64,000 nucleotides of DNA from Streptomyces sp. TN58 (GCF_001941845.1 NZ_CP018870.1:5990001-6054000), one strand, 5' to 3'; shown: positions 9,242 to 17,926, numbered from the stretch's first letter. Made by a program: numbers and translations. The notes: generated by a model from the sequence alone, not told the origin.

Positions 9242-10008
9242 CCCTCCTCGTCCACGAAGCCACCCTCACCTACCCCGACGGCGACGCGCGGCTCACCGCC
9301 CTCGACGCGGTCTGTCTGGAGGCGCCCGCCGGGACCCTGACGGCGGTCGTCGGACCGTCCGGCTCCGGCAAGTCCTCCCTGCTCGCGGTCGCCGCCACCC
9401 TCGTCACCCCGGACCGCGGCCGGGTCGTCGTCGCGGGCGAGGACACCACGCGGATGGGCCCCGCCGAGAAGTCGGCCCTGCGCCGGGAGAAGATCGGCAT
9501 CGTCTTCCAGCAGCCGAACCTGCCGGCCTCGCTGACCGCCGCCGAGCAGCTCCAGGTCATGGGGCACCTCGCGGGCCGGCCGGCGAGGGCCCTGCGCCGG
9601 CGGGCACTGGAGCTGCTGGACGCGGTGGGCCTGGCCGACAAGGCCGACAGGCGCCCCCACCAGCTCTCCGGCGGTCAGCGCCAACGGGTCAACATCGCGC
9701 GGGCGCTGATGAACGAGCCCGCCGTACTGCTGGTCGACGAGCCCACCAGCGCCCTCGACCACGAGCGCGGCGCGGCCGTGCTGGACCTGCTGGTGACCCT
9801 CACGCGCGAGCGCTCCACCGCCACCGTGCTCGTCACCCACGACCACGCCCACCTGGAGCGGATGGACCACACGGCCGCGATGGCCGACGGCCGGCTCACC
9901 GGGGCCGGGTCGGCCGCCCCGGCGGGTGCGGCGGTCCTCGCCCGGGGCGGCGCGGGCGGGGCTCAGGGCGCCGGCGGGGGTGCCGCGTGGGCGGAGGGTG
10001 CCAGGTAG
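9238..10008 (+). CDS. ABC transporter ATP-binding protein (LolD/MacB type)
   Basis: A 256-residue ATPase partner of the preceding permease, coupled to it by an ATGA overlap. Walker A is GPSGSGKSS, the Q-loop is FQQPNLPASLTA, the signature is LSGGQRQR, Walker B is [12 protein letters not shown] and the H-loop is VTHDHAHLERMD. The catalytic domain ends near residue 225. The remaining Gly/Ala-rich tail is low-complexity and lies over the 3' end of the convergent membrane-protein gene (46-bp overlap), so it is probably non-essential sequence. The pair likely responds to the divergent two-component system. Confidence 0.95.
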   Translation: MTLLVHEATLTYPDGDARLTALDAVCLEAPAGTLTAVVGPSGSGKSSLLAVAATLVTPDRGRVVVAGEDTTRMGPAEKSALRREKIGIVFQQPNLPASLTAAEQLQVMGHLAGRPARALRRRALELLDAVGLADKADRRPHQLSGGQRQRVNIARALMNEPAVLLVDEPTSALDHERGAAVLDLLVTLTRERSTATVLVTHDHAHLERMDHTAAMADGRLTGAGSAAPAGAAVLARGGAGGAQGAGGGAAWAEGAR

Positions 10009-11477
10009 GCGCGGTAGCCGGCCAGACCCGGGAGCGCGGGCAGGTCGTGCGGCCGCCACCCGGCGGCCCACGGTGGGGGAGGGGCGCCGCCCGCGACGAG
10101 CACCGCGGCCGGGGTCGTACGGGCGAGGCGGACGAGTCCCCCGGCGCTGACGCTGCCGTCGTGGCCGCCGACCTGGCGTGAGGCGCATCCCGTACGGAAG
10201 CCGGTCCGGACGGCCTCCTCGCCGCTGACCACGCACGGCGGCCGCAGCCCCTGGGCGCGCAGTTCGGCGGCCACGGCGGTGAAGGCGGCCGTGGTGACCC
10301 GGCTGCGGGCGGCCAGGGTCGCGGAGATCGCCGCCTGCAGCGCGAAGTGCGCGGCCAGCGCCAGGCAGAGCGCGGTCAGGGCGAGCGGGCGGCCGCGGGC
10401 CGCGCTGAACAGCCGCGCCAGGCAGCACGCCACCGGCAGGGACAGCAGGGCGTAGGCGGGCAACAGGAAGCGGGGGGCCGCGTAGCCGACGAACAGCAGG
10501 TACGGCAGCGCGAGCGACAGGGCGGCGGCTGTGGGGACGAGGAGCGTGCGCCACGGGCCGGGGCCGCCCCGGTACGCGACGGCGAGGCCGCCCGCGACGA
10601 GCACCGGCAGGGCCAGCCACCACAGGCCCGTCACCGGCTGGCTCCAGGGCACGTCGCAGGGGCGGCACAGGGTACGGCCGCCGAGGGCGCGCAGGTGGTC
10701 CCAGAGGGCCGGGTGCCAGCCCAGGCCCCCCTGGATCTCACCGGCGCGGTGCAGGCGGGCGAGGAGGCCGCCGTGGTGCAGCTCGGCCTCGACCACCCAG
10801 GACGCTCCGCCGAGGACGACGCCGCCCGCGACGGCCGCGGCGGGGGCGGGCCGCCGCCACCGGGGCACGAGGGCGGCGGCGCACAGGAGGGGCAGCGCGA
10901 GCCAGAGCGCGTCGCTGGGGCGCATGATCGCCGCCAGTGCGGTCGCGGCGCAGAGCCCGGCGAGCGCGCGCCGGTCACCGGGCGCGCCGGCGGCCCGCAG
11001 GAAGCAGCCCACGGCCATCAGCGACCCGAAGGCGACCCACAGGTTGGGCATGGCCTGCGGTCCGTACGACAGGGCCGTCCACAGTCCGGCGAACAGGGCT
11101 CCGGCGAGGGCGAGCACGGGGGTGGGGAGCAGCCGCCGCCACAGCCAGAGCGAGAGCAGCAGGGCTGCGGAGGACAGCAGGGCGAGATGGATCCGCAGGG
11201 CCGTGACGGACGACGTGAAGGCGGCGACCGGCGCGGCGAGGTAGCTGATGCCGCGGGCGCGCGGGGCGCTGAAGAAGGCGGCCGGCGCGTGGCCGGAGAC
11301 CTGGCTGACGTAGACGGTCTCGTCCCAGCCCAGCCCGGTACCCGGCACGGCCAGGATCAGCTGCGCGGTGGCGTACGCGGCGGCGACCGGCCCGAGCAGC
11401 CACAGATCGCTGCGGCGGCTGCGGGCGACGGCGGGCCGCGTGCGCACGGCCGGCTCCGTCAGGGGGTCGGAAGCCAT
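9963..11477 (-). CDS. Polytopic membrane protein, GT-C glycosyltransferase type
   Basis: A 504-residue protein with about ten to twelve hydrophobic segments between residues 28 and 410. After the first segment comes GLGWDETVYVSQ, with the acidic pair and position expected of the catalytic loop of GT-C transferases (PMT/ArnT-like), which use polyprenyl-phosphate sugars. A soluble external domain of about 90 residues with several Cys (about 410-504) ends the protein. The ATG follows a GGAGG ribosome site; longer upstream frames lack one. The acceptor is unknown. It stands alone between the ABC genes and the allantoin module. Confidence 0.75.
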   Translation of the reverse strand: MASDPLTEPAVRTRPAVARSRRSDLWLLGPVAAAYATAQLILAVPGTGLGWDETVYVSQVSGHAPAAFFSAPRARGISYLAAPVAAFTSSVTALRIHLALLSSAALLLSLWLWRRLLPTPVLALAGALFAGLWTALSYGPQAMPNLWVAFGSLMAVGCFLRAAGAPGDRRALAGLCAATALAAIMRPSDALWLALPLLCAAALVPRWRRPAPAAAVAGGVVLGGASWVVEAELHHGGLLARLHRAGEIQGGLGWHPALWDHLRALGGRTLCRPCDVPWSQPVTGLWWLALPVLVAGGLAVAYRGGPGPWRTLLVPTAAALSLALPYLLFVGYAAPRFLLPAYALLSLPVACCLARLFSAARGRPLALTALCLALAAHFALQAAISATLAARSRVTTAAFTAVAAELRAQGLRPPCVVSGEEAVRTGFRTGCASRQVGGHDGSVSAGGLVRLARTTPAAVLVAGGAPPPPWAAGWRPHDLPALPGLAGYRAYLAPSAHAAPPPAP

Positions 11478-11568
11478 GGGCGGCCCTCCGGGGACGGGAC
11501 GGGAGGCGGGCGGGGCTGCCCACGCTGCCCGGCCCGGCGGCGCCCCGCCAGCGGAGAGCCGCCACCGG

Positions 11569-11624
11569 CCGTACACGGCGTGAGCCCCGCCGGCGGATCC
11601 GGCGGGGCTCGGTGTCGTGTACGG
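11569..11624 (-). terminator. Strong hairpin downstream of allR
   Basis: GAGCCCCGCCG (11582-11592) pairs perfectly with CGGCGGGGCTC (11600-11610) around a 7-nt loop. Outside it, CCGTACAC (11569-11576) pairs with GTGTACGG (11617-11624). There is no U-run, as is usual for Streptomyces terminators. It lies just past the allR stop and upstream of the GT-C gene. Confidence 0.75.
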
Positions 11625-11692
11625 CGGGTCGCGCCGGGGCTCTCCGGCCAGACCGACCCTTCCGGATCCCGGCGGGTCGGACGGGGACCGGT

Positions 11693-12496
11693 CTAGGACG
11701 GGGTCTGGTTGGACAGGGCCACCGACAGCTCGTCGGCGACGTTCTTGAGGATCGGGACGAAGGACTCCGTCACGGCCTCGGTGACGCGGCCTGCCGGACC
11801 GGAGATGGAGATCGCGGCGGCGGTCGGGGAGTTCGGCACCGACACGGCGAGGCAGCGGACCCCTATCTCCTGCTCGTTGTCGTCGACCGCGTAGCCCACC
11901 CGGCGGACATGCTCCAGCGCGTCCAGGAAGCCCTCCGGCGTGGTGATGGTCTTCTCGGTCGCCGCCGGCATGCCGGTGCGCGCGAGGAGGGCCCGTACCT
12001 CGTCGGCCGGGGTGTAGGCGAGGAGCGCCTTGCCCACACCGGTGGAGTGCGGCAGCACCCGGCGGCCGACCTCGGTGAACATGCGCATGGAGTGCTTGGA
12101 GGGCACCTGGGCGACGTAGACGATCTCGTCCCCGTCGAGGAGGGCCATGTTCGCCGTCTCGCCGGTCTCCTCGACGAGTCGGGCGAGGTAGGGGCGGGCC
12201 CACGTCCCCAGGAGGCGCGACGCGGACTCGCCGAGGCGGATCAGGCGCGGGCCGAGGGAGTACCGTCGGTTGGGCTGCTGGCGTACGTACCCGCACGCCA
12301 CCAGCGTGCGCATCAGGCGGTGGATGGTGGGCAGGGGCAGGCCGCTGGCGGCGGACAGCTCGCTGAGGCCGACCTCGCCCCCGGCGTCCGCCATACGTTC
12401 GAGGAGATCGAAGGCGCGCTCAAGGGACTGGACGCCACCGCTGGCGGCAGGGGTCTTCGAGGAAGCGTCGGTGGTGCTGGCGCTGGACGTCGGCAC
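11693..12496 (-). CDS. allR: IclR-family repressor of allantoin genes (AllR)
   Basis: A 267-residue IclR-family repressor. The winged helix-turn-helix (about 25-85) reads GLSELSAASGLPLPTIHRLM. The effector domain (about 95-265) has the typical STGVGKALLAY and GYAVDDNEQEIGVRC motifs. The GTG start is chosen because it follows an AAAGGACC ribosome site; the longer frame has none. It is divergent from allantoinase-allantoicase, the arrangement known for AllR in Streptomyces, where the repressor controls allantoin use and malate synthase and responds to pathway metabolites. Matching palindromes lie in its own promoter, before allB and in the aceB promoter. The family is certain; the target set is inferred. 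Confidence 0.93.
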   Translation of the reverse strand: MPTSSASTTDASSKTPAASGGVQSLERAFDLLERMADAGGEVGLSELSAASGLPLPTIHRLMRTLVACGYVRQQPNRRYSLGPRLIRLGESASRLLGTWARPYLARLVEETGETANMALLDGDEIVYVAQVPSKHSMRMFTEVGRRVLPHSTGVGKALLAYTPADEVRALLARTGMPAATEKTITTPEGFLDALEHVRRVGYAVDDNEQEIGVRCLAVSVPNSPTAAAISISGPAGRVTEAVTESFVPILKNVADELSVALSNQTPS

Positions 12497-12675
12497 GGCG
12501 CGGTCCTTTCGGTGCTGGCAGGCAAGGGAGCAGCCTACCCGGCGGTCGGCGTCGGCCCCAGTGCCGGGGTCGGGGCCGTCGCCGCCGGTCAAGGGTGGTT
12601 TGTCCTGGTGGCGGACGTCCTCGTGAAGTCAGCCGCGGGACTCCCGGTGGCGGTAGCTACATTCTGTATGGCGAA

Positions 12676-12705
12676 ATCATAATTCCATCTTGTGGAAACC
12701 TCCAA
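12676..12705 (-). promoter_or_regulatory. allR promoter with AllR-like operator
   Basis: On the minus strand TTGGAG (12705-12700) and TATGAT (12681-12676) are spaced 18 bp and flank the inverted repeat ATTCCATCTTGTGGAAACC (12682-12700; TTCCA and TGGAA arms). Placement of the operator between the two boxes predicts autorepression. The rest of the 12497-12824 intergenic region holds a weak rightward TTGACT box (12744-12749) and the second operator, but no gene. Confidence 0.55.
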
Positions 12706-12789
12706 TTGCGGTTGCGGCGGGTCAGCGGTCCGTCCGGGCGCTCTTGACTGCTCCCGGATCGCCGGGAAGACTCCGTCAACAGAACGTTG

Positions 12790-12810
12790 AATTTCGCTCT
12801 GTGGAAGTAG
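12790..12810 (+). promoter_or_regulatory. AllR-like operator in front of allB
   Basis: ATTTCGCTCTGTGGAAGTAG (12791-12810) matches the aceB and allR sites (ATTTC or ATTCC, then GTGGAA). It lies immediately upstream of the GGGGAGG ribosome site of allantoinase, a position that would block initiation or early elongation. Confidence 0.55.
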
Positions 12811-12824
12811 ATGGGGAGGTTCCG

Positions 12825-14168
12825 GTGGCCGACGTGGCTGTGGAACTGGTACTGCGCTCGACGCGCGTCATCACCCCCGAGGGGACGCGCGCCGCCTCGG
12901 TCGCCGTCGCCGGCGGGAAGATCACGGCCGTGCTCGCCCACGACGCCGAGGTACCGGCCGGAGCCCGGCTGGCGGACTTCGGCGACGACGTCCTGCTCCC
13001 CGGCCTGGTCGACACCCACGTCCACGTGAACGACCCGGGCCGCACCGAGTGGGAGGGCTTCTGGACCGCCACCCGCGCCGCCGCGGCCGGCGGCATCACC
13101 ACCATCCTCGACATGCCGCTCAACTCCCTCCCGCCGACCACCACGGTCGACAACCTGCGCGTCAAGCAGGAGGTCGCCCGCGCCAAGGCGCACGTGGACG
13201 TCGGCTTCTGGGGCGGCGCCCTCCCGGACAACGTCAAGGACCTGGCCCCGCTGCACGACGCCGGCGTCTACGGCTTCAAGTGCTTCCTGTCGCCCTCGGG
13301 TGTGGACGAGTTCCCCGAGCTCGACCAGGAGCAGCTGGCCACCTCGCTCGCCGAGATCACCGGCTTCGGCGGCCTGCTGATCGTGCACGCCGAAGACCCC
13401 CACCACCTCGACGCCGCCCCGGTCGTCCCCGGCCCCAGGTACGCCGACTTCCTGGCTTCCCGGCCGCGCGACGCCGAGAACACCGCCATCGGCAACCTGA
13501 TCGCCCAGGCCAAGCGGCTGAACGCCCGCGTCCACGTCCTGCACCTGTCCTCCTCCGACGCGCTGCCGCTGATCGCCGCCGCCAAGGCCGAGGGCGTGCG
13601 CATCACCGTGGAGTCCTGCCCGCACTACCTCACCCTCACCGCGGAGGAAGTCCCCGACGGGGCGAGTGAGTTCAAGTGCTGCCCGCCCATCCGCGAGGCC
13701 GCCAACCAGGACCTGCTGTGGGACGCGCTCGCCGACGGCACCATCGACTGCGTCGTCTCCGACCACTCGCCCTCCACCGCGGACCTGAAGACCAGCGACT
13801 TCTCCACCGCGTGGGGCGGCATCTCCTCCCTCCAGCTCGGCCTGCCCGCCATCTGGACCGAGGCGCGCCGCCGCGGCCGGACCCTGGAGGACGTCGTCCG
13901 CTGGATGTCCGCCGCCCCGGCCGCCCTCGCCGGGCTGGCCCAGAAGGGCGCCATCGAAGCCGGCCGCGACGCCGACTTCGCCGTGCTCGCCCCCGAAGAA
14001 ACGTTCACCGTGGACCCGGCCGCACTCCACCACCGCAACCAGGTCACGGCGTACGCGGGCAGGACCCTGTACGGCGTCGTGAAGTCCACCTGGCTGCGCG
14101 GCACGCAGATCGCCGACCGCGGCACCCCGTCCGAGCCCACGGGCCTCCTCCTCGAAAGGCAGAACTGA
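12825..14168 (+). CDS. allB: Allantoinase
   Basis: Hydrolyses allantoin to allantoate, the first step of ureide breakdown. A 447-residue cyclic amidohydrolase. The metal-binding HxH is in [12 protein letters not shown], the carboxylated lysine is K152 in [11 protein letters not shown], and further ligands appear in [21 protein letters not shown] and CVVSDHSPS. The GTG start is chosen because GGGGAGG sits 5 bp upstream. The frame extends further upstream through the operator, without a ribosome site. It is followed after 3 bp by allantoicase and is divergent from allR. The product feeds allantoicase, which yields ureidoglycolate and finally glyoxylate for malate synthase. Confidence 0.96.
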   Translation: MADVAVELVLRSTRVITPEGTRAASVAVAGGKITAVLAHDAEVPAGARLADFGDDVLLPGLVDTHVHVNDPGRTEWEGFWTATRAAAAGGITTILDMPLNSLPPTTTVDNLRVKQEVARAKAHVDVGFWGGALPDNVKDLAPLHDAGVYGFKCFLSPSGVDEFPELDQEQLATSLAEITGFGGLLIVHAEDPHHLDAAPVVPGPRYADFLASRPRDAENTAIGNLIAQAKRLNARVHVLHLSSSDALPLIAAAKAEGVRITVESCPHYLTLTAEEVPDGASEFKCCPPIREAANQDLLWDALADGTIDCVVSDHSPSTADLKTSDFSTAWGGISSLQLGLPAIWTEARRRGRTLEDVVRWMSAAPAALAGLAQKGAIEAGRDADFAVLAPEETFTVDPAALHHRNQVTAYAGRTLYGVVKSTWLRGTQIADRGTPSEPTGLLLERQN

Positions 14169-14171
14169 CCA

Positions 14172-15290
14172 GTGGCGACTGAATCCTTCACCGGCAACGC
14201 GAACCCGTACGGAGGCGGCGACCCGTACGCGGACTACCGCACCGCGGACTTCCCCTTCACCCAGTACGCGAACCTCGCCGCCCGTGAGCTGGGCGCCGGT
14301 GTCATCGCCGCCAACGACGAGTTCTTCGCCCAGCGCGAGAACCTGCTGATCTCCGAGGCCGCGCACTTCGACCCCGAGGACTTCGGCCACAAGGGCAAGG
14401 TCATGGACGGCTGGGAGACCCGCCGCCGCCGCGGAATCTCCGCCGACCAGCCCTGGCCCACCCCCGAGGACCACGACTGGGCACTGGTACGCCTCGGCGC
14501 CCCCGGCGTCATCCGCGGCATCGTCGTCGACACCGCCCACTTCCGCGGCAACATGCCGCAGGCCGTCTCCATCGAGGCCACCAACTGGGAAGGCGCCCTC
14601 GCGCCGACCCCGGAGGAGCTGCTGGGCGACGACGTGAAGTGGACGACCATCGTGCCCCGCACGCCGGTCGGCGGCCACGCCGCCAACGGCTTCGAGGTCG
14701 ACACCGAGCAGCGCTTCACGCACCTGCGCGTCAACCAGCACCCCGACGGCGGCATCGCCCGCCTGCGCGTCCACGGCGAGGTCCTGCCCGACCCGAAGTG
14801 GCTCGCGGCGCTCGGCTCCTTCGACGTGGTGGCCCTGGAGAACGGCGGCTCCGTCCAGGACGCCTCCAACCGCTTCTACTCCCCGCCGACCAACACCATC
14901 AACCCGGGCCGCTCCCGCAAGATGGACGACGGCTGGGAGACCGCCCGCCGCCGCGACAACGGCAACGACTGGATCCGCTACCAGCTGGTCGCCGAGTCCG
15001 AGATCCGCGCCGTGGAGATCGACACCGCCTACCTCAAGGGCAACTCGGCCGGCTGGGCCTCGCTGTCGGTGAAGACGGGCGAGGAGGGCGAGTGGACGGA
15101 GTTCCTGCCCCGCACCCGCCTGCAGCCCGACACCAACCACCGCTTCGTCCTGGACACCCCGGCGGTCGGCACCCACGTGCGCATCGACATCTACCCGGAC
15201 GGCGGCTTCTCCCGCCTGCGCCTCTTCGGCTCGCTGACGGAGGCCGGCGCGGCCGCGCTGACCGCCCGCCACCAGGAACTGGGCGGCTGA
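14172..15290 (+). CDS. alc: Allantoicase
   Basis: Converts allantoate to ureidoglycolate and urea. A 372-residue protein with the two similar halves typical of the family. The first contains KVMDGWETRRRRG, VVDTAHFRGNMP and LRVNQHPDGGIARLRVHG; the second repeats these as KMDDGWETARRRD, EIDTAYLKGNSA and IDIYPDGGFSRLRLFG. It starts with GTG three bases after the allB stop, so the two genes form one operon. A long hairpin lies behind it. With allantoinase it completes the route toward glyoxylate. Ureidoglycolate lyase was not seen in the window. Confidence 0.96.
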   Translation: MATESFTGNANPYGGGDPYADYRTADFPFTQYANLAARELGAGVIAANDEFFAQRENLLISEAAHFDPEDFGHKGKVMDGWETRRRRGISADQPWPTPEDHDWALVRLGAPGVIRGIVVDTAHFRGNMPQAVSIEATNWEGALAPTPEELLGDDVKWTTIVPRTPVGGHAANGFEVDTEQRFTHLRVNQHPDGGIARLRVHGEVLPDPKWLAALGSFDVVALENGGSVQDASNRFYSPPTNTINPGRSRKMDDGWETARRRDNGNDWIRYQLVAESEIRAVEIDTAYLKGNSAGWASLSVKTGEEGEWTEFLPRTRLQPDTNHRFVLDTPAVGTHVRIDIYPDGGFSRLRLFGSLTEAGAAALTARHQELGG

Positions 15291-15342
15291 CCCCGCACCC
15301 GCGACCGCCCCGGGGGCCGACACCCGCGCGGCCCGCAGCACA

Positions 15343-15384
15343 CGCCCCAGGGCCGTACCGGGATTCCGGTGCGGCCCTGGGGCG
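15343..15384. terminator. Hairpin after the allantoin operon
   Basis: CGCCCCAGGGCCG and CGGCCCTGGGGCG are perfect inverted arms. The stem extends inward through ACCGG/CCGGT to a GATT loop with one mismatched pair. It lies between allantoicase and the convergent GNAT gene and probably stops both transcripts. Confidence 0.78.
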
Positions 15385-15462
15385 CGAGTGCACGGCGGTG
15401 TCGCAGGAGCCGGCGCGGGGCGCCGGGCAGCTCACGGCACGGCGGCGCCCCGCTCAGACCGG

Positions 15463-15942
15463 TCAGCCGGAGACCGGGGCGACGGCCAGGGCGGCCACGA
15501 CCTCGTCGTCCTCGAAGTCGCCGGTGGGCGTGAAGCCGAGCTCGGCGTAGAGGCGCGCGGCGGGGGCGTTCTCCGGGTGGTACGAGAGCCGGATCTCCCG
15601 GCAGGACGGCAGCGCCGCGAGCCGCCCGATCAGCGCGCGCACCGCGGCCCGGCCCACCCCCCGGCCCTGCTCGGCCGCGTCGACGATCATGCCGCCGATC
15701 CAGTGCGCGCCGCCCTCGTCGTCGTACGCCCACATCACATGCCCGACCACCGCGTCACCGGCCCGGATCGCGAGCGAGTTCCACACGCCGCCGCGCATGG
15801 ACAGCAGCAGGTAGCGGGCGCCGAGCGCGGCGACGAACCGCCGCTGGTCGTCCGCCGGCGCCACGTCGGCCACGGCCCGCCAGTTCTCGTCGGTGATCTC
15901 GTCGAGCACCACGGCCCGACCCTGGCGATCGTCGAAGTCCAC
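15463..15942 (-). CDS. GNAT-family N-acetyltransferase
   Basis: A 159-residue acetyl-CoA-dependent acyltransferase. The acetyl-CoA loop is EQGRGVGRAAVRALIGR (about residues 90-106), preceded by the strand HWIGGMIVDA and followed by the C-terminal NAPAARLYAELGFTPTG motif. The GTG start follows a GGGGGAAG ribosome site. The substrate cannot be read from sequence. It converges on the allantoin operon. A partial iron-box-like sequence lies about 30 bp upstream, which would suit an iron-regulated gene, but this is weak evidence. Confidence 0.88.
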   Translation of the reverse strand: MDFDDRQGRAVVLDEITDENWRAVADVAPADDQRRFVAALGARYLLLSMRGGVWNSLAIRAGDAVVGHVMWAYDDEGGAHWIGGMIVDAAEQGRGVGRAAVRALIGRLAALPSCREIRLSYHPENAPAARLYAELGFTPTGDFEDDEVVAALAVAPVSG

Positions 15943-15969
15943 GCTTCCCCCACCTGTTTCGTATGTCGA

Positions 15970-15988
15970 TCAAGGTGAGCCTAAGCGC
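15970..15988. promoter_or_regulatory. Possible partial iron box (DmdR/IdeR-like) before the GNAT gene
   Basis: AAGGTGAGCCTAAG resembles one and a half arms of the known actinobacterial iron box (TTAGGTTAGGCTCACCTAA, reading the other strand), with 12 core bases matching. The outer arm on one side is missing, so binding may be weak or the match may be chance. Confidence 0.3.
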
Positions 15989-16078
15989 TGGTCGGGGCTT
16001 TCCGTACGCGCGCCCGCGGCCGCCGGACGGGGCGTGAGGCGGGCGGGCGGCGGGTGTCAGGCGGGGGAGCCGACCGCG

Positions 16079-16714
16079 TCAGATGGTGACGGGGCCCTTG
16101 GCGGTGGCGAACTCGACCGAGACCAGGCCCGGTTCCTCGTCCTCGACCCAGGTGACGTCGATCTGGTCGAGGGGGTGGTCGGCCGGTTCGCCGAGGAACT
16201 CGGCGATGGAGGCGGCGTCACCGGCGATGGAGACCCCGTGAATGGTGGTGGGGGTGCGCGGGTCGGCGCTCGGGCGCTCCCCGGTGGGGACCAGCCACTG
16301 CAGGAAGTAGGGCAGTTGCGGATCCTCCATCAGCTCCAGCAGGCCGATCTGCTTCCACCTCAGGTCGAACCCGTCGGGGCGGACCCGGTGGCCCTCGGCC
16401 GACGTACGGCCGAGGCGGGCCTCGACCGGGGCGATGTCGTCGACGGAGACCACCCAGCCGAGCCAGCCGCCGCCCTCGGCGGCACGGCGCGCGACCGCCT
16501 GGCCGAAGGGCGCGCGGTCGGCGGCGGGGTGGTCGAGCGTGGTGACGACCTCGACGTAGGTGCCGCCGCTCAGCGGAAGGATGAAATTACGGGTGCCGAA
16601 CCGCGGGTGCACACCCCCGTCGACGAACCCGGCTCCGAGGGCCGATCCGATCCACTGGACGGTCGAGACGAAGCTGTCGCGGGCCACCGCATAGGACACG
16701 TGATCAAGTCGCAC
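16079..16714 (-). CDS. VOC-superfamily (glyoxalase-like) protein
   Basis: A 211-residue protein of the vicinal-oxygen-chelate fold. It begins VRLDHVSYAVARDS, with an early His metal-ligand candidate, and has a second half starting GVSIAGDAAS, giving the paired beta-alpha-beta modules. FGTRNFILPLSGGTYVEVV is typical of the Glyoxalase_3-like branch. GTG at 16714 is preferred because the homologous start begins at VRLDH. A TTG ten codons upstream (16744) is possible, and neither has a clear ribosome site. Function may be a dioxygenase, isomerase or binding protein. It stands alone, leftward, behind a repeat-filled intergenic region. Confidence 0.75.
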   Translation of the reverse strand: MRLDHVSYAVARDSFVSTVQWIGSALGAGFVDGGVHPRFGTRNFILPLSGGTYVEVVTTLDHPAADRAPFGQAVARRAAEGGGWLGWVVSVDDIAPVEARLGRTSAEGHRVRPDGFDLRWKQIGLLELMEDPQLPYFLQWLVPTGERPSADPRTPTTIHGVSIAGDAASIAEFLGEPADHPLDQIDVTWVEDEEPGLVSVEFATAKGPVTI

Positions 16715-16830
16715 GACGCCATCATCACCCGACAACCCAGACAAATCCCGCCGCCACGCCCACCGCCCCGGTATACGGCACCACCACGAAGAGACGGGCC
16801 CTCAGGGCTGCCCGAGCCCGCGCAAGCGCT

Positions 16831-17056
16831 GGCAAGGCCCGCCGCCGGCAGCGGGCCAGGCGGCCCGAGCCCCCGCCCGACGCCCGGGACCGGAACCGTC
16901 CAGGACTCGCCCGGGCGAGGCCCGCCGCCGGTAGCCGGCCGGCGGCCCTGCCCCCGCGCCCGGGCGACCGGTGACCGGGGACCGGCCTTGGCTCCCGTGC
17001 CCGGGGACCGGACCCGTCCAGGACTCGCCCGGGCGAAGCCCGCCGACGGCAGCCGG
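16831..17056. repeat. Intergenic direct-repeat cluster
   Basis: Two near-identical copies of about 53 bp lie at 16886-16938 and 17003-17056. Both contain CCGTCCAGGACTCGCCCGGG and continue GCGA(G/A)(G/A/C)CCCGCCG..GG. A shorter, degraded relative (AAGGCCCGCCGCCGGCAG) lies at about 16834-16860. Each copy holds the self-complementary core CTCGCCCGGGCGAG. The whole 16715-17174 gap between the VOC and SDR genes carries no credible gene and looks like a small array of hairpin-forming intergenic repeats. Confidence 0.6.
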
Positions 17057-17174
17057 TAGCCCGGCCCCGCGCCCCGGCCCCGGGGGCTCACCCGGCAAGG
17101 GAGTCAGGGGAGCCGGGGGAACGGGGGGCGTACCCGGGCTCGTACCCCGGATCCGCCCGCACGCCCGGCGAGGG

Positions 17175-17909
17175 CTACGCGGCGTGGCCGCCGTCCACCG
17201 CGAACTCCGCGCCCGTCACGTATCCGGCGCCGGGCCCGGCCAGGAACGCCACCACCTCCGCGACCTCCTCCGGCATCCCGAACCGGCCGAGTGCCGTCAT
17301 GGCCGCCTGCGGGCCCGCGTACGGTCCGTCGGCCGGGTTCATGTCGGTGTCCACGGGGCCCGGATGCACCAGGTTCGCGGTGATCCCGCGCCCGCCGAGC
17401 TCCCGTGCCAGGGCCTTCGTCAGCCCGACCGTCGCCGCCTTGCTCATCGCGTACAGCACCCCGCCCGGCCCCGGCACCCGCTGCGCCATGCAGCTGCCGA
17501 TCGTGATGATCCGTCCGCCCTCCCGCATACGCCCCGCGGCCGCCTGGGCCGCGAGGAACGCGCCGCGCACGTTGACGCCGAGCACCCGGTCGACCTCGGT
17601 CAACCCGGCCTCCTCCAGGGGCCCGACCGCCCCCACCCCGGCGTTGTTGACCAGCACGTCGAGCCGCCCGAACCGCCGGACGGTCTCCCCGACCGCGTTC
17701 GCGACCTCCGCCGCGTCCCCCGCATCCGCCCGCAGCGCGACGGCCCGCCGGCCGAGCGCCTCCACCGCCTTGACCACTCCGGCCGCGGCCTCGGCGTCGC
17801 TGACGTACGTGATCGCGACGTCCACCCCGTCCTCGGCGAGCCGCAGCGCGACCGCCGCCCCGATCCCCCGACTTCCCCCGGTCACCAGCGCCACCGCGTT
17901 CCTGTCCAT
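17175..17909 (-). CDS. Short-chain dehydrogenase/reductase
   Basis: A 244-residue classical SDR. The NAD(P)-binding motif is VTGGSRGIGAAV (about 9-20), then LVNNAGVG, the catalytic Ser in ITIGSCMAQ and YAMSK with the catalytic Tyr and Lys. The C-terminus GYVTGAEFAVDGG is typical of FabG-like members. The ATG at 17909 follows a GGGAGG ribosome site; the longer frame (from 17948) overlaps a putative operator. The substrate is unknown. The palindrome immediately upstream suggests a dedicated repressor, but no regulator gene is adjacent. Confidence 0.92.
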   Translation of the reverse strand: MDRNAVALVTGGSRGIGAAVALRLAEDGVDVAITYVSDAEAAAGVVKAVEALGRRAVALRADAGDAAEVANAVGETVRRFGRLDVLVNNAGVGAVGPLEEAGLTEVDRVLGVNVRGAFLAAQAAAGRMREGGRIITIGSCMAQRVPGPGGVLYAMSKAATVGLTKALARELGGRGITANLVHPGPVDTDMNPADGPYAGPQAAMTALGRFGMPEEVAEVVAFLAGPGAGYVTGAEFAVDGGHAA

Positions 17910-17926
17910 GCCGTTCCTCCCGCATC

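Noticed and set aside
12657..15341. 894-codon antisense frame across allantoinase and allantoicase
   Set aside because: It is Val/Gly/Asp-rich low-complexity translation with no motif. The sense strand carries two complete enzymes.
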